Below, piece after piece: positions 20,035 through 28,065 of a stretch of 64,000 bases of DNA; position 1 is the first letter of the stretch, and each line of letters starts with the position of its first letter. Under the pieces are notes generated by a model, which was not told the origin of the DNA, did no database searches, and was given only the letters and a program-made list of their open reading frames with translations. The DNA comes from an uncultured Ulvibacter sp. (GTDB lineage: Bacteria; Bacteroidota; Bacteroidia; Flavobacteriales; Flavobacteriaceae): positions 186,001 through 250,000 of the forward strand of contig CALSSW010000001.1 in assembly GCA_943789105.1 (NCBI GenBank), read 5' to 3'. The translations under genes were made by a program, and so were the position numbers.

Positions 20035-20068
20035 TTAGTATTTCAGTAGTACACTTTAGTTTTGCCTT

Positions 20069-20578
20069 TTAGTTTTCTTTTGTTTTGAACAAAAGTAGTA
20101 TGCACAAAATAAGTAGCATACTGAATATTCCAGAAAATAGCGTTGACTTTAGTATTAAAACAATGTGAGATGGGCTAAATATCTCTAGACTAAACAACAC
20201 AAAGTGATGTATAATCACCATTAATGTAATATATAATAAACGTTCTTTAAAGGTAACCTTATTTAGTTTTATAGCATTGTATTGATAGCTCACACCAAAA
20301 GAGAATTTCAATATGCCAGGACGTAAAAACCCAACAAGCACACAAGCCGCCGCATGTACTCCTCCAGAATCTGAAAATAAATCTATACTAAGCCCTAATA
20401 AGAAGCTTAAAAAAATGAGCAGTGTCTTGCTTGCGTCAAAGGGAAATAGTAGAATAAAAATTAGATATGCATATGGATTTACATACCCTATAAAATTAAT
20501 ATGGTTTAACACAATGACCTGTATCAGCATCAAGACAATAAAGCGAACTATATTTGTAATGATTTGATTATTCTGCAT
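20069..20578 (-). CDS. mreD: Rod shape-determining protein MreD
   Basis: A 169-residue, strongly hydrophobic protein with five or six membrane helices, as in MreD. Sequence conservation in this family is low; the call rests on length, topology, the GLSIDLFSDSGGVHAAACVLVGFLRP segment and its position between mreC and mrdA. It overlaps the end of mreC by 11 bp. Confidence 0.9.
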   Translation of the reverse strand: MQNNQIITNIVRFIVLMLIQVIVLNHINFIGYVNPYAYLIFILLFPFDASKTLLIFLSFLLGLSIDLFSDSGGVHAAACVLVGFLRPGILKFSFGVSYQYNAIKLNKVTFKERLLYITLMVIIHHFVLFSLEIFSPSHIVLILKSTLFSGIFSMLLILCILLLFKTKEN

Positions 20579-21386
20579 CTTTACTGGATTGAAGTTGAAT
20601 AATCTCTTGCTTATTTTGGTTTTTAATTACAAAGACATGGCTAAGGTTAGTCATGTCATTAAATAAGCTCACATCAACAGTATAACTATCATTGTTTTCT
20701 ATGGTGTAGTTTGCAACTCTGCCCACTAATATTCCTTTTGGGAAGATAGCTGAGTTTCCACCTGTGATAATAGTATCTCCAATAGCAATAGGTGCTAGTT
20801 TAGGAATCTCGGTGAGTTGTACAGTATTTGGATTTTTTGTGTTCCAGGTTAAAAATCCAAAATGTTTTGATTTTTTGAGTTGTGCATTAACCTGACTCTT
20901 GGTGTTTAACACAGATTGTATCCTTGCGTATTTACCACTTGTTTTATTTATAATACCCACAATGCCTTTGGAAGTGATAACACCCATATCAACCTCTAGG
21001 GAGTCATTGTAGCCTTTATCTATAGTGATGTTGTTGTTGGTCTTACTGTATACATTATTAATCACCCTGGCGCCTGTAAATTCAAAGTTTTTTGATAGAA
21101 TACTATCTAGAGGATTTTGAGAGATAGAGGCATTGGTATTTGCCTGGTACTTTAAAAGCATATTATTTTGCTCTAAAAGGATTTTGTTTTGCTCTTTAAG
21201 ATCAAAATACTCGGTAATATTTGATGTTACAGCGTACACTTTTGCGCTAAAAAAGTTAGTAGAACTTATCAGTTTACTGTTGTGGTAGGAGTGAGACTCA
21301 AGTGTTAGGATAAAGGAAATTATAAACAATAATGCAAACAACAGAAAATTTTTGTTCTTTATAAAGAAATAAATAATTTGCTGCAT
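20568..21386 (-). CDS. mreC: Rod shape-determining protein MreC
   Basis: A 272-residue bitopic protein. One membrane helix (residues 13-28) is followed by a coiled-coil region rich in Glu/Gln/Asn (residues ~60-85) and the two periplasmic beta-domains, with GARVINNVYSKTNNNITIDKG, GVITSKGIVGIINKTSGKYARIQSVL and DTIITGGNSAIFPKGILVG as recognisable MreC segments. It scaffolds PBP2 and RodA on the periplasmic side. Order mreB-mreC-mreD-mrdA-rodA is canonical. Confidence 0.94.
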   Translation of the reverse strand: MQQIIYFFIKNKNFLLFALLFIISFILTLESHSYHNSKLISSTNFFSAKVYAVTSNITEYFDLKEQNKILLEQNNMLLKYQANTNASISQNPLDSILSKNFEFTGARVINNVYSKTNNNITIDKGYNDSLEVDMGVITSKGIVGIINKTSGKYARIQSVLNTKSQVNAQLKKSKHFGFLTWNTKNPNTVQLTEIPKLAPIAIGDTIITGGNSAIFPKGILVGRVANYTIENNDSYTVDVSLFNDMTNLSHVFVIKNQNKQEIIQLQSSKDAE

Positions 21387-21462
21387 GAATTTATTGTGTC
21401 AAGAGATCTTATTTTAGTTAACTGTTTGTTCCAAAAAGACTGGCCGGTTTAATTTTAATGCC

Positions 21463-22497
21463 CTAGCCTTTACCAATTAAAACACTCTTGTATTTAGCAA
21501 TGTTTTTTAGGGTAATACCCGTTCCACGAACCACGGCTCTTAGTGGGTCTTCTGCAATGTATACCGGCAGGTCTGTTTTTTGAGATAAACGCTTGTCAAG
21601 TCCTCTTAGCATAGATCCTCCACCGGCAAGATAAATACCAGTGTTGTAAATATCTGCAGCCAATTCTGGAGGGGTTTGTGATAGGGTTTCCATTACAGCA
21701 TCTTCAATACGCAGGATAGACTTATCTAACGCCTTTGCAATTTCACGATACCCAGTCATCACTTGTTTTGGTTTTCCTGTCAACAAATCCCGACCTTGAA
21801 CTGCCATCTCTTCTGGAGGAAGTTCTAGATCTTCTGTGGCGGCACCAATTTGTATTTTAATTTTCTCTGCGGTTCTATCTCCAACATATAAATTGTGCTG
21901 AGTACGCATATAATACACAATATCATTGGTAAATACATCTCCAGCAACTTTTACAGATTTATCACAAACAATACCTCCAAGTGCTATAACTGCAATTTCT
22001 GTGGTACCACCTCCTATATCTACTACCATGTTTCCTTTGGGTTGCATGATATCTACGCCAATGCCTATGGCTGCTGCCATTGGTTCATGGATTAGGTACA
22101 CTTCTTTCCCGTTAACTCTTTCTGCACTTTCTTTTACGGCACGCATCTCCACTTCTGTAATACCACTTGGGATACAGATTACCATTCTCAGGGAAGGTGT
22201 AATCCATTTTTTCTTTAAGGCTGGAATATCTTTGATAAAAACATTTATCATCTGTTCACTGGCATCAAAATCTGCAATTACCCCATCCTTAAGAGGCCTA
22301 ATTGTCTTTATGTTTTCATGCGTTTTTCCCTGCATCAAAGCTGCTTCTCTACCAACGGCTATTATTTTGCCAGTTTCACGATCACGTGCAACAATAGATG
22401 GTGCATCTACTACTACTTTATCGTTATGAATAATAAGCGTGTTTGCCGTACCTAGGTCAATGGCAATCTCTTCAGTAAGGAAGTCAAAAAATCCCAT
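21463..22497 (-). CDS. mreB: Rod shape-determining protein MreB (bacterial actin)
   Basis: A 344-residue actin-fold ATPase that forms membrane-bound filaments guiding wall synthesis. The nucleotide-binding phosphate-1 loop (IDLGTANTLI), phosphate-2 (VVDIGGGTTEIAVI) and the adenosine motif (GIYLAGGGSMLRGLD) are all present. It is the first gene of the rod-shape operon, 64 bp after purH on the same strand; a TACATTTG element in that gap could supply a separate promoter. Confidence 0.97.
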   Translation of the reverse strand: MGFFDFLTEEIAIDLGTANTLIIHNDKVVVDAPSIVARDRETGKIIAVGREAALMQGKTHENIKTIRPLKDGVIADFDASEQMINVFIKDIPALKKKWITPSLRMVICIPSGITEVEMRAVKESAERVNGKEVYLIHEPMAAAIGIGVDIMQPKGNMVVDIGGGTTEIAVIALGGIVCDKSVKVAGDVFTNDIVYYMRTQHNLYVGDRTAEKIKIQIGAATEDLELPPEEMAVQGRDLLTGKPKQVMTGYREIAKALDKSILRIEDAVMETLSQTPPELAADIYNTGIYLAGGGSMLRGLDKRLSQKTDLPVYIAEDPLRAVVRGTGITLKNIAKYKSVLIGKG

Positions 22498-22546
22498 GGG
22501 TGTTATTGTGGTGTTTTAATTATACGTTATTGATTAGGCTCTTACA

Positions 22547-22554
22547 CAAATGTA
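22547..22554 (-). promoter_or_regulatory. -7 element before mreB
   Basis: Reads TACATTTG on the minus strand (full TAnnTTTG match) in the purH-mreB gap. No convincing -33 TTG was found. Confidence 0.35.
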
Positions 22555-22561
22555 CTAAAAT

Positions 22562-24094
22562 TTAATGCTTAAAATGACGTGTTGCAGTAAATACCATTGA
22601 AACATTATTTGCATCACAATAATCGATACTTAATTGATCTTTTATGGAGCCTCCTGGTTGTATTACAGCAGTTATTCCTGCGGTGTCTGCAATTTCCACA
22701 CAATCAGGAAAAGGGAAGAAAGCATCACTTGCCATTACCGCTCCTTGAAGATCGAAATTAAAGTTTTTTGCTTTTTCTATGGCTTGATTTAGGGCGTCTA
22801 CACGAGAGGTTTGTCCTGTTCCACTAGCACATAACTGACCGTTTTTTGCTAGCACTATTGTATTTGATTTGGTATGCTTGCATATTTTGGATGCAAAAAG
22901 CAAATCTTTTAGCTCTTGTGTGTTAGGTTTTTTACTAGTTGGGTGTGTTAATCCTTCACGGGTGTCTGTAATGGTATTTCTGTCCTGTACCAAAGTTCCG
23001 TTAAGGCAAGTTCTAACCGTTGTTTTTGAGAGTGTGACTTGTTTTTGTGTCAACAAGATTCTGTTCTTCTTCCCCTTTAAAATTTCAATAGCATCACTGG
23101 CAAAAGTGGGTGCAATAACAACCTCGCAAAATAATCCATGAATCTCATTTGCCGTAGCCGCATCAATTTGTGTGTTAGCAATTAAAACACCTCCAAAGGC
23201 AGAAACAGGATCTCCAGCCAATGCATCAATATAGGCCTTGTGCAAGGTATCTCGCTGAGCAAAACCACAAGCATTGTTGTGTTTTAAAATTGCAAAAGTA
23301 GGTTGCTCTCCCGTAAATTCATTCATTAGGTTTACCGCTGCATCAACATCTAAAAGATTGTTGTAGCTCAATTCTTTTCCGTGAAGCTTGTCAAACATCT
23401 GGTCAAAATCTCCAAAGAAAAATCCTTTTTGATGCGGGTTTTCTCCGTATCGCAACACATTTGCATTTGTTTGTGAAATTTTAAGTGCCGTAATGTCTTG
23501 ATCTGCATTAAAATAATTAAAAATTGCGGTGTCATAGTCAGAAGAAACATTAAAAGCTTTTGCTGCAAAATGTTTTCTAGCAGCCAAGGCAATAGTACCC
23601 TGGTTTTGAGAAATGAGGTCTAAAAATTCAGTGTAATCTTCCATGGATGATACGCAAATGGTGTCTTTGAAGTTTTTTGCAGCAGCACGAATTAGTGAGA
23701 TGCCGCCAATATCAATTTTTTCTATAATATCTTCTTGTGAGGCTCCGCTAGAAACCGTTTTTTCGAAGGGGTACAAATCTACAATCACAACATCCAATTG
23801 TGGGATGTTATATTGCTGCATTTGCTCCCTATCTGAGGGGTTGTCTTCCCGGTTTAAAATCCCTCCGAATACTTTAGGATGTAATGTTTTAACACGTCCA
23901 CCCAATATAGAAGGGTAGTCTGTTACACTCTCCACGGCAACCACGTCTATGCCTAAATCATTTATAAATTTTTGGGTACCTCCGGTAGAGTATAAAGTAA
24001 CCCCAAGGTCGTTTAGTTTTTGAACAATAGGGGCCAATCCGTCTTTATGAAATACAGATATTAAAGCCGAAGATATTTTTTTGAGGTCACTCAT
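22562..24094 (-). CDS. purH: Bifunctional AICAR formyltransferase / IMP cyclohydrolase
   Basis: A 510-residue cytoplasmic enzyme for the last two steps of IMP synthesis. The N-terminal cyclohydrolase (MGS-like fold) has ISVFHKDGLAPI, LYSTGGTQKFI and GGRVKTLHPK; the C-terminal transformylase contains LRYGENPHQKGFFFGD, LSYNNLLDVDAA, KHNNACGFA and ends with DAFFPFPD and DYCDANNVSMVFTATRHFKH, which hold the catalytic Lys-His pair and folate-binding residues. Intact and of normal length. Confidence 0.97.
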   Translation of the reverse strand: MSDLKKISSALISVFHKDGLAPIVQKLNDLGVTLYSTGGTQKFINDLGIDVVAVESVTDYPSILGGRVKTLHPKVFGGILNREDNPSDREQMQQYNIPQLDVVIVDLYPFEKTVSSGASQEDIIEKIDIGGISLIRAAAKNFKDTICVSSMEDYTEFLDLISQNQGTIALAARKHFAAKAFNVSSDYDTAIFNYFNADQDITALKISQTNANVLRYGENPHQKGFFFGDFDQMFDKLHGKELSYNNLLDVDAAVNLMNEFTGEQPTFAILKHNNACGFAQRDTLHKAYIDALAGDPVSAFGGVLIANTQIDAATANEIHGLFCEVVIAPTFASDAIEILKGKKNRILLTQKQVTLSKTTVRTCLNGTLVQDRNTITDTREGLTHPTSKKPNTQELKDLLFASKICKHTKSNTIVLAKNGQLCASGTGQTSRVDALNQAIEKAKNFNFDLQGAVMASDAFFPFPDCVEIADTAGITAVIQPGGSIKDQLSIDYCDANNVSMVFTATRHFKH

Positions 24095-24403
24095 TACTTA
24101 GGTGGTTTTTTTGAAGTATAATTGAACGTATTTTACAGAGGTAAAAATACATAATAAGACCTATTGTTTGTAACAAATTTAATCACTTTGCGACTTACTT
24201 TTTGTTTGTATTCACCTATTTTAGATATAAAAGAACCTGTTATGCCTTTGTTTAGTATGTTCGGGGTATTTTTGATTTGTTAATAGGCATTTCATAACTT
24301 TATAAAATTAAAAATGTATGCGTTTTAACGAGAATTTATTTTACTAAAACAACAGACATTTACAACTCCCTTACCAGGATTTTACCAAACTAAAAAAGCT
24401 ATT
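24095..24403. other. Divergent intergenic region, purH / ABC permease
   Basis: 309 bp with no gene. It holds an imperfect inverted repeat (24128-24150), whose right part reads TATTTTTA on the minus strand and could be the purH -7 element, and a plus-strand promoter candidate at 24248-24274. I see no riboswitch-like structure. Confidence 0.5.
24248..24274 (+). promoter_or_regulatory. Candidate promoter of the MacB-like permease
   Basis: TTG (24248-24250), 16-nt spacer and TATTTTTG (24267-24274). The leader would be ~125 nt. Confidence 0.4.
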
Positions 24404-25660
24404 ATGTTAATTTATCTTAGGGTCCTTAAAGAAAGTTTTTATTTTGCTATTAGCGCCCTGGTGAACAATAAACTGAGAACCTTTTTATCGTTGCTTGGAG
24501 TTACCATCGGGATTTTCTCAATTATTGCTGTATTGGCTGCTGTAGATTCATTAAAAAATGAAATTGAGGGTAGTATTAGCTCTCTAGATAACTCGACTAT
24601 TTTTTTGGCTAGATTTTCTTTTGGGCCTTCAGAAGTTCCCAGATGGAAACGAGAGCAATTTCCAAACGTGAGTTTTGAAGAATACAAACTGCTTAAAGAT
24701 GCTGTTCCAAACATAAAGGCCGCCTCTTTTACCCTAAATGTTGGGCCAGCTACAGTAAAGCATGAAGATAGAACCGTAAGCAACGTGGAGGTTGGGGCAG
24801 TTACGGAGGGCTACTATGATATTGAGTCTTTGCAATTGGCACAGGGAAGGTTTTTTAATGAGGCAGAATCTAACAGTGGTACTCCTGTAATTGTACTAGG
24901 TGATGAAATTGCAGCCTCTCTATTTAGTGATGTTTCCTTTGCCCTAGGAAAAAAAATACGCCTATACGGTATGAAATTTGTCGTTATTGGTGTTCTAGAA
25001 AAACAAGGGAGCCCACTCTTTGGAAGCTCTAAAGACACCTCTATATTTATACCCTCCAATCTCATTAGAAGAATCTATGGAGAAAACAATAGAGCTGTGC
25101 TGCCTTTTATTGTTATCAAACCAGAAAAAGGTATTGATAATGATGAGTTTATAGCACTGTTAAAACAACGCCTAAGAATTAAAAGAGGTATAAAGGCAGA
25201 TGATGTGGATAATTTCTTTGTGAATCAATTACAAGGCTTCGCAGATGTTATTGATGACATTATTGGCACCTTAAACTTGGTTGGGCTATTTATTAGTTTC
25301 TTTTCTTTGCTTGTTGGGGGCTTTGGTATTGCCAATATTATGTTTGTGAGTGTAAAGGAGCGAACCAATTTGATTGGAATTCAAAAATCTCTTGGAGCAA
25401 AAAATAAATTTATTTTATTTCAATTTTTATTTGAAGCTATAATTCTGGCCCTTATTGGAGGTGTTATAGGGCTTGTTCTGGTGTATTTTGTTTCCTTGAT
25501 AGCCTCTTCAATGGCTGGAGATTTTGAATTTATACTCTCCACAAAAAACATGATTATTGGAACAGGAGTTTCGGCTGCTATTGGGTTAATCTCAGGGATA
25601 CTGCCTGCAATTTCTGCCTCTAAATTAGATCCTGTAGAGGCCATAAGAACAGGAATGTAA
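24404..25660 (+). CDS. MacB/FtsX-type ABC transporter permease
   Basis: A 418-residue protein with the MacB topology: one N-terminal membrane helix (residues ~22-46, NNKLRTFLSLLGVTIGIFSIIAVLAA), a large periplasmic domain of ~230 residues (MacB_PCD), and three C-terminal helices (from ~285, with KERTNLIGIQKSLGAKNKFILFQFLFEA as the cytoplasmic coupling segment). The family works in mechanotransmission across the envelope, exporting lipoproteins, peptides or drugs. No ATPase or membrane-fusion partner is adjacent, so the substrate cannot be inferred. Confidence 0.88.
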   Translation: MLIYLRVLKESFYFAISALVNNKLRTFLSLLGVTIGIFSIIAVLAAVDSLKNEIEGSISSLDNSTIFLARFSFGPSEVPRWKREQFPNVSFEEYKLLKDAVPNIKAASFTLNVGPATVKHEDRTVSNVEVGAVTEGYYDIESLQLAQGRFFNEAESNSGTPVIVLGDEIAASLFSDVSFALGKKIRLYGMKFVVIGVLEKQGSPLFGSSKDTSIFIPSNLIRRIYGENNRAVLPFIVIKPEKGIDNDEFIALLKQRLRIKRGIKADDVDNFFVNQLQGFADVIDDIIGTLNLVGLFISFFSLLVGGFGIANIMFVSVKERTNLIGIQKSLGAKNKFILFQFLFEAIILALIGGVIGLVLVYFVSLIASSMAGDFEFILSTKNMIIGTGVSAAIGLISGILPAISASKLDPVEAIRTGM

Positions 25661-25664
25661 TTTT

Positions 25665-26120
25665 TTACAAAATAGTGGCAACCTTTTCATTTAGCCAGGT
25701 TAGAAAATCTTCATCTGCTTTTGTGAAGGGGTCTGGAGTGTTTGAGTCTATATCTATTTGCCCAATGTTTACACCGTTTTTAAATAGTGGTATTACAATT
25801 TCTGCTTTTACTGAAATGCTACAAGCTATATAATTGTCTTGCGCCTTTACATCTGGTACCACAAAGTTTTGGTTACTCACCGCAACTTGGCCGCAGATAC
25901 CTTTTCCAAATTCAATAACGGTATGCTCTGTGGGTGCCCCACAATAGGCTTTTAAATGGAGTGTTTTTGTGGCATGATTTGCAAAATAAAAACCGACCCA
26001 GTCATAATACGATATCTGTTGTGTAAGAAGCTTACAAACATTCTGTAATCTATGGTCTACAGCAGCAGTCTTATCCTCTATTATAGCAGTAAGCTGAGGT
26101 TTTAAAGTATCTAAAATCAT
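25665..26120 (-). CDS. GAF-domain protein, free methionine-(R)-sulfoxide reductase-like
   Basis: A 151-residue single GAF domain. It resembles fRMsr (YebR), which repairs free Met-R-sulfoxide: GKGICGQVA contains Cys76 and NYIACSISVKAEIVIPL contains Cys100, the same 24-residue spacing as the two key cysteines of E. coli fRMsr, and IGQIDIDSN matches the metal/substrate region. The third cysteine of that enzyme, ten residues before the first, is replaced here (His66); Cys60 lies 16 residues before Cys76 instead. Activity is therefore likely but not certain. A good promoter precedes it. Confidence 0.8.
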   Translation of the reverse strand: MILDTLKPQLTAIIEDKTAAVDHRLQNVCKLLTQQISYYDWVGFYFANHATKTLHLKAYCGAPTEHTVIEFGKGICGQVAVSNQNFVVPDVKAQDNYIACSISVKAEIVIPLFKNGVNIGQIDIDSNTPDPFTKADEDFLTWLNEKVATIL

Positions 26121-26137
26121 GGCAGTAATTTTTTAAG

Positions 26138-26169
26138 CAAAAGTATTTCAAAGTAATTATAATATCCAA
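26138..26169 (-). promoter_or_regulatory. Promoter of the GAF-domain gene
   Basis: On the minus strand TTG (26167-26169), 21-nt spacer and TACTTTTG (26138-26145), both boxes matching the Bacteroidota consensus, 17 bp before the ATG. Confidence 0.55.
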
Positions 26170-26216
26170 TTTCTTTGCTTGTTTTTTCTCAGTAGGTTTT
26201 TGTTTTTTGTTTTTCG

Positions 26217-26224
26217 TATTTTTG
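26217..26224 (+). promoter_or_regulatory. -7 element before the DUF3347 lipoprotein
   Basis: TATTTTTG, a full TAnnTTTG match 17 bp before the ATG; probable promoter of the metal-handling cluster. No well-spaced -33 TTG. Confidence 0.4.
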
Positions 26225-26241
26225 TTTTCTAAATCATATCC

Positions 26242-26784
26242 ATGAAACACGTACTGCATACTCTTTTTTTAGGAATGTCATTATTTCTTTTTTCTTGTAA
26301 AAACCAAACCAATGCAAATGAGCCAGAAATTAAAACAGCACCTGGGGCTAGTGATTTAGTTAGTAAGGGTGAAATTCAGGAAGTGACTTTTACATCAAAA
26401 GGCGCCTCTAAAGTTTTTTATTATTACATAAAATTAAAAGACGCTTTAGTTAATACAGACGCTTCTCTTACTTCTAAAGTCTCTTCAATGTTTAAAGAAG
26501 TTGTCATTTCAATAGACAACCATGAGAATATAGTTACTGCTTTAGAGCAGATGTCAACTTCAAGTGACATACAATTTCAGCGTGAAAAATTTGTTATAGT
26601 TACTGCTGGTGTAGAGAAAATATTAGAAGATAATGTAGCCAAAGGCGTTTTCTACAAGCAATATTGCCCAATGGCATTTAATAATATGGGCGGGTATTGG
26701 TTAAGTAACTCTAAAGAAATTAGAAACCCGTTTTTTGGTGATAAAATGCTGAAATGCGGAAGGATAGATAAAGAAATTAACTAA
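26242..26784 (+). CDS. DUF3347 lipoprotein
   Basis: A 180-residue lipoprotein: signal peptide with lipobox LFLFSC (Cys19), then a DUF3347 helical domain. The conserved C-terminal signature YCPMAFNNMGGYWLSNSKEIRNPFFGDKMLKCG is plain. DUF3347 is found alone and fused to CusB-like copper-efflux adaptors; its Cys/Met/His-containing tail suggests metal binding. It opens a cluster of metal-related genes running to 30.7 kb. Confidence 0.85.
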   Translation: MKHVLHTLFLGMSLFLFSCKNQTNANEPEIKTAPGASDLVSKGEIQEVTFTSKGASKVFYYYIKLKDALVNTDASLTSKVSSMFKEVVISIDNHENIVTALEQMSTSSDIQFQREKFVIVTAGVEKILEDNVAKGVFYKQYCPMAFNNMGGYWLSNSKEIRNPFFGDKMLKCGRIDKEIN

Positions 26785-26825
26785 AATTTACCACTACGGC
26801 TTTACTATTGTTGTAATTTTACATT

Positions 26826-27233
26826 TTGAAACAAATCATCTCTATACTACTAACCCTTTTATTACTTATAAGTAATACAGGTATAACCTACGCCCAACAT
26901 TTTTGTGGTGGCCACCAGATGATGGCCAAAGTAACCATAGGGCAAGAACGGTTATCTTGTGGTATGGCACTGGTAAAAGATCTTTGTGATGAGTCTGGTC
27001 AAAGTGACACACACTCATGCTGTAACAATCTCTACACTCAAGTAGTTTTTGATGATACTATTGAGCAGCCCGTTCTTGAATTTCAATTAACACCCTTGTT
27101 TGATGTTAATAACACCGCTATTAATAGTGTTTCTGAAATTTTAACACCCCAAAAAGAGGTCGTATACACTATCTACAATCCACCACCCCTAATAAAAGAT
27201 TTCTCTATACTTTTCGACACTTTTTTAATATAA
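26826..27233 (+). CDS. HYC_CC_PP-family secreted protein
   Basis: A 135-residue protein starting at TTG with a signal peptide (to YAQ). The family's diagnostic sites are visible: HFCGG near residue 25, a CC pair (HSCCNN near 58) and a proline-rich PPPL near the C-terminus. The function is unknown, but the family usually lies next to TonB receptors and HMA proteins in Flavobacteriia and its Cys/His content points to metal handling. TAATTTTA (26814-26821) lies four bases before the start codon, so a nearly leaderless transcript is possible. Confidence 0.8.
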   Translation: MKQIISILLTLLLLISNTGITYAQHFCGGHQMMAKVTIGQERLSCGMALVKDLCDESGQSDTHSCCNNLYTQVVFDDTIEQPVLEFQLTPLFDVNNTAINSVSEILTPQKEVVYTIYNPPPLIKDFSILFDTFLI

Positions 27234-27324
27234 TATACAACAAAAGCTATTTTTTGGATAGCAACACTTTTGTGTGCACTTTGTTTTTAGGCGCCACATG
27301 TAATTATATATTAAATTTAAAAAA

Positions 27325-28065
27325 ATGACACAAACATATCATATTCAAGGAATGACTTGTAATGGTTGCAAGGATTCTGTAACAAGAGCCTTTCAATCTC
27401 TAGAGGAAGTTCATCAGGTACATGTTGATCTTGAAAAAGGCACAGTTTTACTAACTTCGGCTTCTGTTATTCAAACCAAGTTGATAAAAGAGTTGCTGCC
27501 CTCAAAATTTACCCTGATTGAAGATAATACCCAAACGGTAAAACAAAACAATGTGTTTGCCAGGGATAAAAAAGCTCCTCAAGGGTCAAAGCTGGAGCAA
27601 CTAAAACCATTGTTTTTGATTTTTGGATTTTTACTACTTATTAGTAGCGCTTTAAATTTTAGAGGATTTACTACCTTAAATTTTATGCTCGATTTTATGG
27701 GCTTATTTTTCTTTGTCTTTAGCCTTTTTAAGTTTTTAGATCTCTCTGGATTTGCCTTGTCATTTGCTATGTATGACCCTCTGGCAAAGCGTCTACCTTT
27801 ATACGGCCGGGTATATCCTTTTTTAGAATTAATTCTTGGTTTTTTGTTGTTAGCGAAAATCCAACTACCAATAGCGCTACTTGTAACGGTTATTTTGTTA
27901 AGTATAACCACCATTGGAGTTTGTATTGTTTTACTTCAAAAAAAACAAATAACATGCGCCTGTCTTGGAACGGTTTTAAAACTGCCCATGACCCAAGCCA
28001 CATTTATTGAAAATAGCGTCATGATTTTCATGGCCACATTCATCTTATTAACACATTATATATAA
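27325..28065 (+). CDS. HMA-domain / MauE-DoxX-like membrane protein
   Basis: A 246-residue two-part protein. Residues 1-70 form a heavy-metal-associated domain with GMTCNGC (metal-binding CxxC). After a linker, residues ~95-245 hold four membrane helices of the MauE/DoxX-like type, with MYDPLAKRLPLYGRVYPFLELILG and TCACLGTVLKLPMTQATFIEN. MauE-like proteins act in redox or cofactor maturation of secreted partners; here the HMA fusion suggests transfer of a soft metal ion such as copper. Its stop codon overlaps the start of the TonB receptor by one base (TAATG). Confidence 0.85.
   Translation: MTQTYHIQGMTCNGCKDSVTRAFQSLEEVHQVHVDLEKGTVLLTSASVIQTKLIKELLPSKFTLIEDNTQTVKQNNVFARDKKAPQGSKLEQLKPLFLIFGFLLLISSALNFRGFTTLNFMLDFMGLFFFVFSLFKFLDLSGFALSFAMYDPLAKRLPLYGRVYPFLELILGFLLLAKIQLPIALLVTVILLSITTIGVCIVLLQKKQITCACLGTVLKLPMTQATFIENSVMIFMATFILLTHYI

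Noticed and set aside
21926..22429. 167-codon ORF on the plus strand inside mreB
   Set aside because: It is antisense to a highly conserved gene and codes for no recognisable protein; composition follows the mreB codons.
22562..24094. Operon of purH with the rod-shape genes as a functional link
   Set aside because: A -7 element lies in the gap and there is no known link between the pathways; the adjacency is probably only positional.
24095..24403. Riboswitch in the leader of purH
   Set aside because: No conserved purine-aptamer core or long paired regions seen, only one short imperfect inverted repeat.
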